In this document: positions 1 through 8,158 of the stretch, piece by piece
Layout of the letters: every line of letters begins with the position of its first letter
Position numbering within the stretch: position 1 is the first letter of the stretch
Source: Amycolatopsis acidiphila
Lineage (GTDB): Bacteria; Actinomycetota; Actinomycetes; Mycobacteriales; Pseudonocardiaceae
DNA length: 64,000 nucleotides
Assembly: GCF_021391495.1 (NCBI RefSeq)
Contig: NZ_CP090063.1
Location: forward strand, 1,612,001 to 1,676,000
Reading direction: 5' to 3'
Made by a program: the position numbers and the translations under genes
Notes under the pieces: generated by a model
Told to the model about the DNA's origin: nothing
The model's input: the letters and a program-made list of their open reading frames with translations, nothing else
Databases searched by the model: none

Positions 1-58
1 GGCGGAGTACGTCACTTCGGCGCGCAGTCCGCGGTGAGCACAAGGTAACGTCCGCGCC

Positions 59-544
59 ATGGCGCGTGCGGTCTGTCCCGGTTCCTATGATCCCGTCACC
101 AACGGCCATCTGGACATCATCGAACGAGCGGCGAAGCTCTTCGACGAGGTCGTGGTGGCCGTCATGATCAACAAGAACAAGCAGGGCCTGTTCTCGATCG
201 CCGAGCGGATGCAGCTGCTCACCGAGATCACCGACGGCCTGCCCAACGTCCGGATCGACTCGTGGCACGGGCTGCTCGTGGACTACTGCAGGCAGCACGA
301 CATCGCGGCGATCGCCAAGGGCCTGCGCTCGGTCAGCGACTTCGACTACGAGCTGCAGATGGCGCAGATGAACCGCGAGCTCTCCGGCGTCGAGACGCTG
401 CTGATGTCGAACAACCCGCGGTACGGCTTCGTGTCCAGCTCACTGGTCAAGGAGGTCGCCACCTACGGCGGGGACGTGAAGAACCTCGTGCCGGGCGTGG
501 TGTTCGAGCGGCTGACGGCCAAGCTCGCCGAACGCAGCTCCTGA
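59..544 (+). CDS. coaD: Phosphopantetheine adenylyltransferase
   Basis: CoaD transfers AMP from ATP to 4'-phosphopantetheine, giving dephospho-CoA, the penultimate step of CoA synthesis in the cytoplasm. The 161-residue product has the usual family length. It opens with the nucleotidyltransferase phosphate-binding region, with the T/HxGH motif as TNGH at residues 14-17. The C-terminal part carries the VSSSLVKE segment that matches the family's ATP-binding S/TSS(T)xxK motif. The start is ATG. The stop codon lies inside a downstream tandem repeat. coaD begins the conserved coaD-sepIVA-DUF177-rpmF-rnc-mutM series, so its identity is firm. Confidence 0.97.
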   Translation: MARAVCPGSYDPVTNGHLDIIERAAKLFDEVVVAVMINKNKQGLFSIAERMQLLTEITDGLPNVRIDSWHGLLVDYCRQHDIAAIAKGLRSVSDFDYELQMAQMNRELSGVETLLMSNNPRYGFVSSSLVKEVATYGGDVKNLVPGVVFERLTAKLAERSS

Positions 545-628
545 CAGGCCCGCCCGTCGCCCACTACCACCCGCAACGGTGTCGCTGACAGGCCCGCCCG
601 TCGCCCACCACCACCCTCAACGGTGACG
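541..628. repeat. Two-copy 44-bp tandem direct repeat overlapping the coaD stop
   Basis: Two head-to-tail 44-bp units occupy 541-584 and 585-628. Both begin CTGACAGGCCCGCCCGTCGC and they differ at only a few positions. The coaD TGA stop is formed by the start of the first unit. A shorter related piece (GCTGACACGCCCGG) follows near 638. No hairpin with a T-run is present. Function is unknown; slippage duplication of the 3' flank is the simplest explanation. Confidence 0.85.
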
Positions 629-732
629 CTGCGCGTCGCTGACACGCCCGGGGGGCTGGCCTCCGTGGCCTTTTGCTCCGGACCCGGCAAACTGGAACGA
701 GCCAGCGGGGAAGGGCCATCTAGGGAGTTGCC

Positions 733-1452
733 GTGTACCGGGTGTTCGAGGCTCTCGACGAGCTCGTCACGATCGTGGAAGAGGCACGCGGAGTGCCGAT
801 GACGTCCAGCTGCGTGGTGCCGCGCGGGGACGTGCTCGAGCTTCTCGACGACGTCCGGGACGCCCTGCCGGCCGAGGTCGACGACGCCCAGGACGTGCTC
901 GACAAGCGCGACGAGCTGATCGACAAGGCCCGCGCCGAGTCCGACGCGATGGTCAACGGCGCCCGCACCGAGGCCGAGAGCGCAGTCACCGAGGCGAACG
1001 ACGAGGCCCAGCGGATGCTCGAGGACGCGCGGGCGCGCGCCGAGCAGATCATGGCCGACGCGCACGCCGAGGCCGAGCGCATGGTCGCCGCGGGCCAGGC
1101 CGAGTACCAGAACCTCGTGGAGCGCTCGCGCGCCGAGTCCGAGCGCATGATCGAAGCGGGCCGGGCCGGCTACGAGCGGGCGATCGAGGACGGCAGGCAC
1201 GAGCAGTCGCGGCTGGTCTCGCAGACCGAGGTCGTACAGGCCGCGCACGCGGAGTCCGCCAGGATCGTCGACGAGGCGCACGCCGAGGCCGACCGCCAGC
1301 GCGCGGACTGCGACGCCTATGTGGACGGCAAGCTCGCGGAGTTCTCGGAGCTGCTGTCCACGACCCTGCGCACCGTCGACTCCGGCCGCAACCACCTGCG
1401 GACGCCGCCGGGCGTGGCCTCGCGCACCCCGCTGTACGACTTCCAGCCGTAG
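733..1452 (+). CDS. sepIVA: SepIVA-like DivIVA-domain septation protein
   Basis: The 239-residue product has a short N-terminal region followed by an almost uninterrupted Ala/Glu/Arg-rich coiled coil (roughly residues 55-210) with repeated RAESDAM/EAERMVAAG-type heptads, the composition expected of a DivIVA-like scaffold. The position directly upstream of a DUF177 gene, rpmF and rnc matches mycobacterial SepIVA, an essential septation factor that acts at the inner membrane and septum. The assignment rests on composition plus gene order, not on a catalytic motif. The GTG start at 733 gives the natural N-terminus VYRVFEALDELV. A generic F0F1 subunit-b-like annotation would reflect only the coiled coil. 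Confidence 0.82.
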   Translation: MYRVFEALDELVTIVEEARGVPMTSSCVVPRGDVLELLDDVRDALPAEVDDAQDVLDKRDELIDKARAESDAMVNGARTEAESAVTEANDEAQRMLEDARARAEQIMADAHAEAERMVAAGQAEYQNLVERSRAESERMIEAGRAGYERAIEDGRHEQSRLVSQTEVVQAAHAESARIVDEAHAEADRQRADCDAYVDGKLAEFSELLSTTLRTVDSGRNHLRTPPGVASRTPLYDFQP

Positions 1453-1506
1453 CGGCCGGTACGCTGGTGAGGTTGCCCACCTCATCGATGATCCGAGTGC
1501 ATCCAC

Positions 1507-2091
1507 ATGTCTGAGAAGAGTTCCCTCGACACCCGCAACCCCTGGGTGATCGACACCCGCGAGCTGGGGCGCCGCGCGGGCCTGAGCCGTGATGTGCGGC
1601 GCAAGGCCCCGGTGCGGAGCGCCCTCGGCTTCCCGGGCGTGATCGTCGTGCCCGAGGGGTCCGAAATCGAGCTCGACCTGCTGCTGGAGTCCGTCGTGGA
1701 GGGTGTGCTGGTCACCGGCACCGCCTCGGCGCGCACCACCGGCGAGTGCTCGCGCTGCCTCGACCCGATCGAGGGCGACGCCGAGATCGAGCTCACCGAG
1801 CTGTTCGCCTACCCCGACTCGACCACCGAGGCCACCACGGACGAGGACGAGGTGAGCCGCCTGGTCGACGACCGGATCGATCTCGAGCCCGCCGTCCGCG
1901 ACGCGCTCGTGCTCGCCCTGCCGCAGGTGCCACTGTGCGGTGAGGACTGCCCGGGGCTGTGCCCCGAATGCGGCGGAAAGTGGGCCGATCTCGAGCCCGG
2001 ACACGGGCATGAGACCATAGATCCTCGGTGGGCCGCGCTGGTCGAGCGTTTCGGTGATTCACCCGCGGGTGGCCCAGACCAGGAAGCTTGA
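1507..2091 (+). CDS. DUF177 (YceD-like) metal-binding protein
   Basis: This 194-residue DUF177/YceD-family protein is usually coupled to rpmF. The family is implicated in 23S rRNA or ribosome maturation in bacteria and plants. Two cysteine pairs are visible: ECSRC near residue 81, and a cluster CGEDCPGLCPEC near residues 142-153, consistent with a zinc site. It sits 70 bases upstream of rpmF and in the same orientation, the arrangement typical of the family. An ATG start is used. The molecular activity is not evident from the sequence. Confidence 0.88.
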   Translation: MSEKSSLDTRNPWVIDTRELGRRAGLSRDVRRKAPVRSALGFPGVIVVPEGSEIELDLLLESVVEGVLVTGTASARTTGECSRCLDPIEGDAEIELTELFAYPDSTTEATTDEDEVSRLVDDRIDLEPAVRDALVLALPQVPLCGEDCPGLCPECGGKWADLEPGHGHETIDPRWAALVERFGDSPAGGPDQEA

Positions 2092-2161
2092 CGAGCACCT
2101 GCTCGCGCAGCTTGTAAACCGGCTCGCGTCAGCGAGCGAACCTTGACGAGGAGATGTAGTC

Positions 2162-2344
2162 GTGGCCGTCCCGAAGCGGAAGATGTCGCGAGCCAACACG
2201 CGCACCCGCCGGTCGTCGTGGAAAGCGGCCCCGGTGCAGTTGGTGCCCTGCCAGAACCGCGCCTGCCGGCAGCCCAAGCCGCAGCACGTGGCCTGCCCGA
2301 CCTGCGGCCAGTACGACGGTCGGCAGGTCGTAGAGCCCGCCTGA
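2162..2344 (+). CDS. rpmF: 50S ribosomal protein L32 (zinc-binding type)
   Basis: The 60-residue basic protein begins [20 protein letters not shown], typical of L32. Cysteines at residues 30, 35, 45 and 48 (CQNRAC then CPTC) form the zinc ribbon, so this is the C+ paralogue rather than a zinc-independent copy. It is a component of the large ribosomal subunit. The GTG start lies 5-10 bases after a GAGGAG ribosome-binding site. rnc follows 11 bases after the stop. Confidence 0.97.
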   Translation: MAVPKRKMSRANTRTRRSSWKAAPVQLVPCQNRACRQPKPQHVACPTCGQYDGRQVVEPA

Positions 2345-2355
2345 GGCTGACCGAG

Positions 2356-3099
2356 ATGGGGGGTAAGTCGAAGCCGGGAGGCCGGGCTGCCGACCCAGCA
2401 TCACTGACCGAAGCGCTCGGCGTCACTCTGGACGCCGAGCTGCTTCATCTCGCGCTGACCCACCGTTCGTACGCGTACGAGAACGGTGGCCTGCCGCCGA
2501 ACGAGCGGCTGGAGTTCCTCGGCGACGCAGTGCTGGGTCTCGTGGTCACCGACCACCTGTACCGCACGCATCCCGACCTGCCCGAGGGGCAGCTCGCGAA
2601 GCTGCGGGCCAGCGTGGTGAACATGCACGCGCTCGCCGGTGTCGCGCGCGGCCTCGGCGAGGGCGGGCTTGGCGCGCATCTGCTGCTGGGCAAGGGCGAG
2701 GAGCTCACCGGCGGCCGGGACAAGGCGAGCATCCTCGCCGACGGGCTGGAAGCCATCATCGGTGCGGTGTTCCTCGAGCACGGCATCGAGGCGGGGCGCG
2801 CGCTCGTGCACCGGCTGTTCGACCCGCTGCTGGCCGAGGCGCCGCTGCGCGGGGCCGGGCTCGACTGGAAGACCAGCCTGCAGGAGCTGACCGCGTCCGC
2901 GGGGCTCGGCGTGCCGGAGTACAAGGTCGAGGACACCGGGCCGGACCACCGCAAGGAGTTCAGCGCCACGGTGCTGGTCGGCGGCCGGGACCTGGGCCAC
3001 GGTGAGGGCACCACGAAGAAGGAAGCGGAGCAGAAGGCCGCCGAGACGGCCTGGCGCTCGCTGACCGACGAGCTCAAGCCCCAGCAGGACGCGGACTGA
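2356..3099 (+). CDS. rnc: Ribonuclease III
   Basis: RNase III cleaves double-stranded RNA and matures rRNA precursors. The 247-residue product carries the signature [12 protein letters not shown] at about residues 49-60, with the catalytic acidic residues, and a second acidic segment [13 protein letters not shown] near residue 130. The last ~75 residues form a dsRNA-binding domain ending with the [14 protein letters not shown] helix. An in-frame upstream extension exists, but the ATG at 2356, just after rpmF, gives the normal family length and was preferred. The order rpmF-rnc-mutM is conserved in actinobacteria. Confidence 0.96.
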   Translation: MGGKSKPGGRAADPASLTEALGVTLDAELLHLALTHRSYAYENGGLPPNERLEFLGDAVLGLVVTDHLYRTHPDLPEGQLAKLRASVVNMHALAGVARGLGEGGLGAHLLLGKGEELTGGRDKASILADGLEAIIGAVFLEHGIEAGRALVHRLFDPLLAEAPLRGAGLDWKTSLQELTASAGLGVPEYKVEDTGPDHRKEFSATVLVGGRDLGHGEGTTKKEAEQKAAETAWRSLTDELKPQQDAD

Positions 3100-3128
3100 C
3101 TGTCGGGGGCCGGCCGTAAGCTGGTTGC

Positions 3129-3995
3129 GTGCCAGAACTTCCCGAGGTCGAGGTCGTCCGTGCCGGGCTGCAGGCGCATGTGGCGGGTCGCGTCATCACA
3201 CGGGTCGAGGTGCTGCATCCCCGGGCGATCCGGCGGCACGCGCTCGGTCCCGAGGACTTCACCGGCAGGCTCGCCGGCGCGCGGGTCGAGGCCGCGCGGC
3301 GCCGGGGCAAGTACCTGTGGCTGGAGCTGTCGGACAAGGAAGCCATCCTCGCGCACCTCGGGATGAGCGGGCAGATGCTCGTCCAGCCCGACGGCGCGCC
3401 CGACGAGAAGCACCTGCGCGTCCGCGTCCGGTTCGACGACGAAGGCCCCGAGCTGCGGTTCGTGGACCAGCGGACGTTCGGCGGCCTCGCACTGGCCGAC
3501 CTCGTCGACACCGGCAGCGAGCTGCTCCCGGCGCCGATCGCGCACATCGCGCGCGACCCGATGGATGCCGCGTTCGACCCGGCCCAGGCCGTGCGCGCCC
3601 TGCGGTCGCGCCGGACCGAGGTGAAGCGGGCGCTGCTGGACCAGACCTTGGTCTCCGGTGTCGGCAACATCTACGCCGACGAGGCGCTGTGGCGCGCCCG
3701 GCTGCACTGGTCGCGCCCGACGGAGAAGCTCACGAACGCCCAGGGCACGGCGTTGCTGGCCGCGGCGGCCGACGTGATGGGCGAGGCGCTGCGAGCGGGC
3801 GGCACGTCCTTCGATGCCTTGTACGTCAATGTGAACGGGCAGTCGGGCTACTTCGACCGCTCGCTCGACGTCTACGGGCAGGCGGACCGGCCGTGCGCCC
3901 GCTGCGGCACGGCGATCGTGCGGGAGCCGTTCATGAACCGCTCGTCCTACTTCTGCCCGCGCTGCCAGCCACGCCCACGCCGCCCGCGCGCCTGA
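3129..3995 (+). CDS. mutM: Formamidopyrimidine-DNA glycosylase
   Basis: This bifunctional glycosylase/AP lyase removes 8-oxoguanine and formamidopyrimidines from DNA. The N-terminus (M)[13 protein letters not shown] supplies the catalytic Pro2 and Glu3. A conserved lysine is in [11 protein letters not shown] (~residue 60), and the helix-two-turn-helix region contains [12 protein letters not shown]. The C-terminus is a complete zinc finger (CARCGT ... FCPRC). The 288-residue length is normal. The GTG start is fixed by the invariant N-terminus. The stop directly abuts the convergent stop of the next gene, with no spacer. Confidence 0.97.
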   Translation: MPELPEVEVVRAGLQAHVAGRVITRVEVLHPRAIRRHALGPEDFTGRLAGARVEAARRRGKYLWLELSDKEAILAHLGMSGQMLVQPDGAPDEKHLRVRVRFDDEGPELRFVDQRTFGGLALADLVDTGSELLPAPIAHIARDPMDAAFDPAQAVRALRSRRTEVKRALLDQTLVSGVGNIYADEALWRARLHWSRPTEKLTNAQGTALLAAAADVMGEALRAGGTSFDALYVNVNGQSGYFDRSLDVYGQADRPCARCGTAIVREPFMNRSSYFCPRCQPRPRRPRA

Positions 3996-4184
3996 TCAGG
4001 TCCCGCGGCCCGTCTTCTGCTGCAGCTCGTCGATGAGCCTGGAGGCGTCGGCCTTCGACAGGTTCTCGGGGACCTCCTGGTTCGCCTCCTGAGCCAGCGT
4101 GTGCAGGTAGGACCGCTGCGGGCCGGTCATCGGCTCCTCGCCCGTGGTCCACTCCTCGGGATCCTTCTCCGGGTTTTCGCTCAT
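3996..4184 (-). CDS. DUF3072 small protein
   Basis: The 62-residue acidic/amphipathic protein matches the DUF3072 pattern: a short charged N-terminus, then TGPQRSYLHTLAQEA and a helix with LSKADASRLIDELQQ. Length and motif order fit the family, whose function is unknown. A longer in-frame extension upstream is open, but the ATG at 4184 is preceded by a good GGAGAA ribosome-binding site and gives the family length. Transcription converges on mutM with zero bases between the stop codons. Confidence 0.8.
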   Translation of the reverse strand: MSENPEKDPEEWTTGEEPMTGPQRSYLHTLAQEANQEVPENLSKADASRLIDELQQKTGRGT

Positions 4185-4269
4185 ACGTTCTCCATACCCA
4201 GAACGCGCCGCGGCCAATCCTTTCGGCATCCGCAACACGGCGGTAACGGGCGGGTGCTGGGCTGGACGG

Positions 4270-5259
4270 GTGCGACCCCAGGAGCCCGCGCTGACCGGCA
4301 TCGGCCCGGACACGTTCGACCTGCGTCACCGGGTGATCCACGGCTACCGCCGCGCCTACCGGATGGCAGGCAGCGGACCGGTCCTGCTGTTCGTCCACGG
4401 CATCGGCGACGACTCGTCCACCTGGCTGGACGTCCTGGCCTCGCTCACCGGCGAGTACACCGTCCTCGCACCCGACCTGCTCGGCCACGGTGGTTCGGAC
4501 AAGCCGCGTGCCGACTACTCCGTCGCGGCGTACGCCTGCGGGATGCGGGACCTGCTGGCCACTCTGGACATCGACCGCGTCACCGTGGTCGGGCACTCGC
4601 TCGGCGGCGGGGTCGCGATGCAGTTCGCCTACCAGTTCCCGGAACGCTGCGAACGGCTGGTGCTCGTCAGCAGCGGTGGTGTCGGCCCCGGTGTGCATCC
4701 ACTGCTGCGCGTGGCCGCCGCGCCCGGCGCGGACCTGATGCTGCCGCTGCTGGGCACCCCGCCGGTGCGGGAGGGGTTGCGCCGCCTCAGCAGTCTCCTG
4801 CGCGCGACCGGCGGGCTCGGCCTCGGCGAGGACATCGACTACGTGGTCGGCAAGTACGTGCGGCTCGCGGAGTCACCGAGCAGGCAGGCGTTCCTGCGGA
4901 CGCTGCGCGCGGTGGTCGACTGGCGCGGCCAGGTCGTCAACATGCTCGACCGCTGCTATCTGTCCGAGGGCATTCCCACGATGCTGGTCTGGGGCACGCG
5001 CGATCACGTCGTGCCGAGCGCGCACGCCGCGATCGCGCACGAGTCGATGCCCGGCAGCAGGCTGGAGATCTTCGACGGCGCCGGCCACTTCCCGCATCAC
5101 ACGTCGCCGCAGCGGTTCCTGGCCGTGCTGCGCGACTTCCTCACCCACACCCAGGCCGCCCAGCATGACGTGCACCGCTGGCGACGCCTGCTCCGGACAG
5201 GCCGAGGGCCCCGGCTCGCGGGTGCGACCGAGGCCCTCGGGGTGTCCAGTGGAACCTAG
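4270..5259 (+). CDS. Alpha/beta hydrolase
   Basis: This 329-residue alpha/beta-hydrolase-fold enzyme has unknown substrate. It shows the oxyanion-loop motif FVHGIGDDSSTW (~residues 41-52), the nucleophile elbow VGHSLGGG with Ser110, an acid in LVWGTRDHVVP and a catalytic histidine in FDGAGHFPHH. This is a complete triad, unlike the other hydrolase at 43.2 kb. The GTG at 4270 was chosen because longer forms would run into the divergent DUF3072 gene and its ribosome-binding site. Its stop overlaps the convergent neighbour's stop by four bases. Close relatives are often annotated as esterases or lipases. Confidence 0.85.
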   Translation: MRPQEPALTGIGPDTFDLRHRVIHGYRRAYRMAGSGPVLLFVHGIGDDSSTWLDVLASLTGEYTVLAPDLLGHGGSDKPRADYSVAAYACGMRDLLATLDIDRVTVVGHSLGGGVAMQFAYQFPERCERLVLVSSGGVGPGVHPLLRVAAAPGADLMLPLLGTPPVREGLRRLSSLLRATGGLGLGEDIDYVVGKYVRLAESPSRQAFLRTLRAVVDWRGQVVNMLDRCYLSEGIPTMLVWGTRDHVVPSAHAAIAHESMPGSRLEIFDGAGHFPHHTSPQRFLAVLRDFLTHTQAAQHDVHRWRRLLRTGRGPRLAGATEALGVSSGT

Positions 5260-5777
5260 CTGTGCAGACCCGCGCGTGCGGCGAAGTCGGCCAGCAGCTC
5301 CCGGCCGCGCTCGGCGTTGCGCGGCTGGCTGAGCACGTCGTACCGGCGCGCCACGAGCTGGCTGTGCGAAACGAAGTCCCGGCGGCCACGGGTCGCGCCG
5401 TAGCTCACGGCGGCGAACACCATGCTGAACGCGACACCGGCCACCAGCCCGATGAGGATAGGCAGGATCCCGGCCCCGGTGCCGAACAAGCTCAGCAACA
5501 GGCCGACGAACAAACCGAACCAGGCACCGGACATCGCGGCGTTGCCGAGCACCCTGCCCCAGCTGAGCTTGCCCGCGACACGCTCGACGAGCATCGGCTC
5601 GACGCCGACGATCGTCACGTCGGCCACGGGGAAATCGGCGTCTGCAAGGTGGTCCACCGCCCGCTGGGCCTCCTCGTACGAGGAGTACGACCCGATCGGC
5701 CAGCCGGTGGGCAACGTGGGCAGCCGAGGGTTCGCGGGGGCGTTGCTGAACGCGGTCTGCGTGAAAGCTGTGGTCAT
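5256..5777 (-). CDS. General stress protein 17M-like membrane protein
   Basis: The 173-residue protein has the GSP17M-type N-terminal domain (WPIGSYSSYEEAQRAVDHLA ... VTIVGV), which resembles a small ferredoxin-like or glycine-rich sensor fold. Two hydrophobic helices follow (about residues 82-105 and 108-132), with small-residue packing (GLFVGLLLSLFG, LIGLVAGVAF), and a basic C-terminal tail ending in GLHS. It is predicted to be an integral inner-membrane protein. The ATG at 5777 is preceded by AGAGGTGAG; an in-frame GTG nine bases upstream lies inside that site, so it was rejected. The role in stress is inferred from the family name only. Confidence 0.75.
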   Translation of the reverse strand: MTTAFTQTAFSNAPANPRLPTLPTGWPIGSYSSYEEAQRAVDHLADADFPVADVTIVGVEPMLVERVAGKLSWGRVLGNAAMSGAWFGLFVGLLLSLFGTGAGILPILIGLVAGVAFSMVFAAVSYGATRGRRDFVSHSQLVARRYDVLSQPRNAERGRELLADFAARAGLHS

Positions 5778-5870
5778 GTCTCTCACCTCTCTACCGTCAA
5801 CAACGGATTTCCCGCGCCGCTTGTGCCTTATGCCGGAATCTCACAGCCAATTTTCAGGGTGTGCCGCCCG

Positions 5871-7709
5871 TCACCCGAGCTGCAGTTCCGGCTGGTAGAT
5901 GTCGAACCAGTGGTGCAGGTCCAGCACCCGGTCCAGGCCGTGCCGGGTGACCGTGGTGATCGAGTCCGGGACCGCCGCCACTGCGTCGCTCAGCCACTGC
6001 CGGTCGACCAGCGCGAAGACCGGGTTGTCCTTGGCCGCGAGCACCTCCTTCGCCTGCTGCTGCAGCGCGACGACGTAGCCCGGGTCCTGAGTGGACGGAT
6101 ACGGGCTCTTCACCCGGTCCGCGACGGACGGCGGCAGCACGTGCTTGGTCGCGTGGCGCAGCAGGCTCTTCTCCCTGCCGTCGAACGTCTTGAGCGACCA
6201 CGGGGTGTTGTAGACGTACTCGACGAGCCGGTGGTCGCAGAACGGCACGCGCACCTCCAGCCCGACGGCCATCGACGCACGGTCCTTGCGGTCCAGCAGC
6301 ATCCGCACGAACCGGGTCAGGTGCAGGTGGCAGACGGTCCGCATGCGCTGCTCGAACTCACTCGCACCGTCGACGTGCTCGACCTGCGCGATCGCCGTCT
6401 TGTACTGGTCGGCGATGTAGCTGTCCACGTCGAGGTTGTCGCGCACGTCGGTGCGCAGCATGTTGCTGCGCTCGTGCATGCCGGTCTGGAACGCCAGCCA
6501 CGGGAACGTGTCGGCGTTGCGGGCGGCCTCGTCGTGGAACCAGCGGTAGCCACCGAACACCTCGTCGGCCGACTCGCCGGACAGCGCGACGGTCGACTCG
6601 CCGCGGATCGCCTTGAACAGCAGGTACAGCGAGCTGTCCATGTCGCCGAGGCCGGCGGGGATGTCGCGGGCGGTGATGACCGCGCGGCGCACCTCGGGGT
6701 CGGTCAGCGCCTTCGGGTCGAGCATCACGTCCTTGTGCGCCGAGCCGACCAGCTTGGACACGTCGCGGATGAACGGGGAGTCCGGGGTGTCGCGCATCTC
6801 GTCGGGCTTGAAGTTCTCCTCCTGCCCGAAGAAGTCGACGGAGAACGTGCGCAGCTGCTCGCCCTGCTCGGCGAGGCGCGCGGCGGCGAGGCCGGTGACC
6901 GCGCTGGAGTCCAGGCCGCCGGAGAGCAGCACGCAGCGCGGCACGTCGGCGACCAGTTGCCGGTGCACGATGTCGGTCATCAGCTCGCGCACCCGTGCGA
7001 CCGTCGTCTCCTGGTCGTCGGTGTGCTGGACGGCGTCGAGCTTCCAGTAGGTACGGGTGTGCGTGCCCGAGGCGTCGACGCGGACGATCGTGCCCGGCTC
7101 GACCTCGTACATGCCCTTCCAGAACGACCAGCCCGGTGTCTTGACGAACGCGAACAGCTCGCGCAGCCCGTCGGTGTCGACCACCTTGCGCGCCAGCGGG
7201 TTCGCCAGGATCGCCTTCGGCTCGGAGCCGAACAGCACGCCGTCGCGGGTGGGGTAGTAGTAGAACGGCTTGATGCCCATCCGGTCGCGGATCATGACGA
7301 GCTTCTCGTCGCGGGCGTCCCAGATGGCGAAGGCGTACATGCCGTTGAGGTGGTCGGCGACGGCCTCGCCCCACTCGAGGTAGCCGTGCAGCACGACCTC
7401 GGTGTCGCTGTCGGTCTCGAACTTGTGGCCCAGGCCCGCCAGCTGCGCGCGCAGCTCGGTGAAGTTGTAGGCCTCGCCGCTGTAGACCATCGCGATCTCA
7501 CCGTTCGGCGTGCGCAGCGACATCGGCTGGCGGCCGCCGGGCAGGTCGATGATCGCGAGCCGCCGGTGGCCGAGCGCGGCGTGGGGCGCGACCCACGTGC
7601 CCTCGTCGTCCGGGCCACGGCAGGACATCGTCTCCGTCATCGCGTCGAGGATTTCGCGCCGCTGGGTGAGGTCCTCCTCGAAGGAAACCCAGCCGGTGAT
7701 ACCGCACAT
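5871..7709 (-). CDS. asnB: Asparagine synthase (glutamine-hydrolysing)
   Basis: AsnB makes asparagine from aspartate, ATP and glutamine. The 612-residue product starts MCGITGW, so Cys2 is the glutaminase nucleophile of the class II amidotransferase domain (about residues 1-210). The synthase domain contains the PPi loop CVLLSGGLDSSAV and the downstream ESADEVFGGY motif. The start is ATG after a GGGAGG site, seven bases upstream; longer reading-frame extensions are not coding. Two GTAAC half-sites 11 bp apart lie about 40-55 bases upstream and suggest nitrogen control by GlnR. The gene is transcribed away from the kdp operon. Confidence 0.95.
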   Translation of the reverse strand: MCGITGWVSFEEDLTQRREILDAMTETMSCRGPDDEGTWVAPHAALGHRRLAIIDLPGGRQPMSLRTPNGEIAMVYSGEAYNFTELRAQLAGLGHKFETDSDTEVVLHGYLEWGEAVADHLNGMYAFAIWDARDEKLVMIRDRMGIKPFYYYPTRDGVLFGSEPKAILANPLARKVVDTDGLRELFAFVKTPGWSFWKGMYEVEPGTIVRVDASGTHTRTYWKLDAVQHTDDQETTVARVRELMTDIVHRQLVADVPRCVLLSGGLDSSAVTGLAAARLAEQGEQLRTFSVDFFGQEENFKPDEMRDTPDSPFIRDVSKLVGSAHKDVMLDPKALTDPEVRRAVITARDIPAGLGDMDSSLYLLFKAIRGESTVALSGESADEVFGGYRWFHDEAARNADTFPWLAFQTGMHERSNMLRTDVRDNLDVDSYIADQYKTAIAQVEHVDGASEFEQRMRTVCHLHLTRFVRMLLDRKDRASMAVGLEVRVPFCDHRLVEYVYNTPWSLKTFDGREKSLLRHATKHVLPPSVADRVKSPYPSTQDPGYVVALQQQAKEVLAAKDNPVFALVDRQWLSDAVAAVPDSITTVTRHGLDRVLDLHHWFDIYQPELQLG

Positions 7710-7747
7710 GTCACTGCCTCCCGAATACTTAGCAAATACAACTATGC

Positions 7748-7763
7748 GTAACACAGTGGTAAC
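7748..7763. promoter_or_regulatory. Candidate GlnR-type site upstream of asnB
   Basis: GTAAC-n6-GTAAC stands 39-54 bases before the asnB start codon. The spacing of 11 bp between half-sites is that of actinobacterial GlnR boxes (gTnAC-n6-GaAAC). The second half-site departs from consensus at one base. A nitrogen-related target gene makes it plausible, but no experimental link is implied. Confidence 0.5.
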
Positions 7764-7842
7764 ACATGTGCGCGTTCGGTGTCTGCCCGAAATGCCCGCT
7801 ACGCCCGACTGGTAACGGTGAGTGTGGGCGTTCTCACCGGCC

Positions 7843-7902
7843 GTCAAAAGGTCGTAAACACGCACCATGACGGCGTCAAGAGGGCGTCAGCGCCGGTCAA
7901 CG
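7843..7902. promoter_or_regulatory. Cluster of GTCA direct repeats upstream of kdp
   Basis: Same-orientation repeats occur as GTCAAAAGG at 7843, GTCAAGAGG at 7874, GTCAGCG at 7886 and GTCAACG at 7896. Spacings of 31, 12 and 10 bp are close to whole turns of the helix. Direct repeats of this type are typical of OmpR/PhoB-family response-regulator sites, so KdpE is the natural candidate. This is inference. Confidence 0.4.
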
Positions 7903-7974
7903 TCCGGCGATCGCGGCCGCACAGTGTGGTCGGAGCGGTCACCGGCCGGGTGACCCGCAGTGAAAGGTGCCAAG

Positions 7975-8058
7975 GTGGCGGACCTGCTGTACGCCGTGCT
8001 GCTGATCGCCGTGTTCGCGGCGCTCGCGCTGACGCTGCGCGGACTGGAGAAGCTGTGA
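7975..8058 (+). CDS. 27-residue single-span membrane peptide ahead of kdpF
   Basis: A tiny gene, too short for most gene callers, encodes VADLLYAVLLIAVFAALALT plus a basic tail (LRGLEKL). This is one transmembrane helix with a positively charged end. The GTG start follows GAAAGG by seven bases. Its TGA overlaps the GTG of kdpF (GTGA), a sign of translational coupling and of real expression. It has the size and topology of KdpF but not its conserved C-terminal pattern. I infer a second small Kdp-associated subunit or leader peptide; no function is known to me. Confidence 0.7.
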   Translation: MADLLYAVLLIAVFAALALTLRGLEKL

Positions 8059-8156
8059 CGGGCTCGGGCCTGGTGGCCGACATCGTCGGCGCCGTACTGG
8101 CGCTGGGACTGATCGCGTACCTGTTCATCGCGCTGATCAAGCCGGAGAAGTTCTGA
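8055..8156 (+). CDS. kdpF: K+-transporting ATPase subunit KdpF
   Basis: The 33-residue membrane peptide has one hydrophobic helix and the KdpF ending ([16 protein letters not shown], compare the usual LxYLxYALxxxExF). KdpF stabilises the KdpABC complex in the inner membrane. The start GTG overlaps the preceding peptide's stop and kdpA begins two bases after the kdpF stop, so the three are one transcript. Confidence 0.88.
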   Translation: MTGSGLVADIVGAVLALGLIAYLFIALIKPEKF

Positions 8157-8158
8157 TC

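Noticed and set aside
1..58. Possible end of an upstream rsmD-type gene
   Set aside because: Two frames stop here (TGA at 35-37, TAA at 46-48), but fewer than 16 codons are visible, too few to identify.
5262..7751. 829-codon open frame on the plus strand opposite asnB
   Set aside because: It is the mirror of a certain gene in high-GC DNA; the translation is rich in Arg, Val, His and Asp with no domain, and asnB has complete motifs and a good ribosome-binding site.
7710..7974. A cyclic-di-AMP (ydaO) riboswitch ahead of kdp
   Set aside because: I looked for the conserved core segments of that riboswitch and did not find them; only direct repeats are evident.
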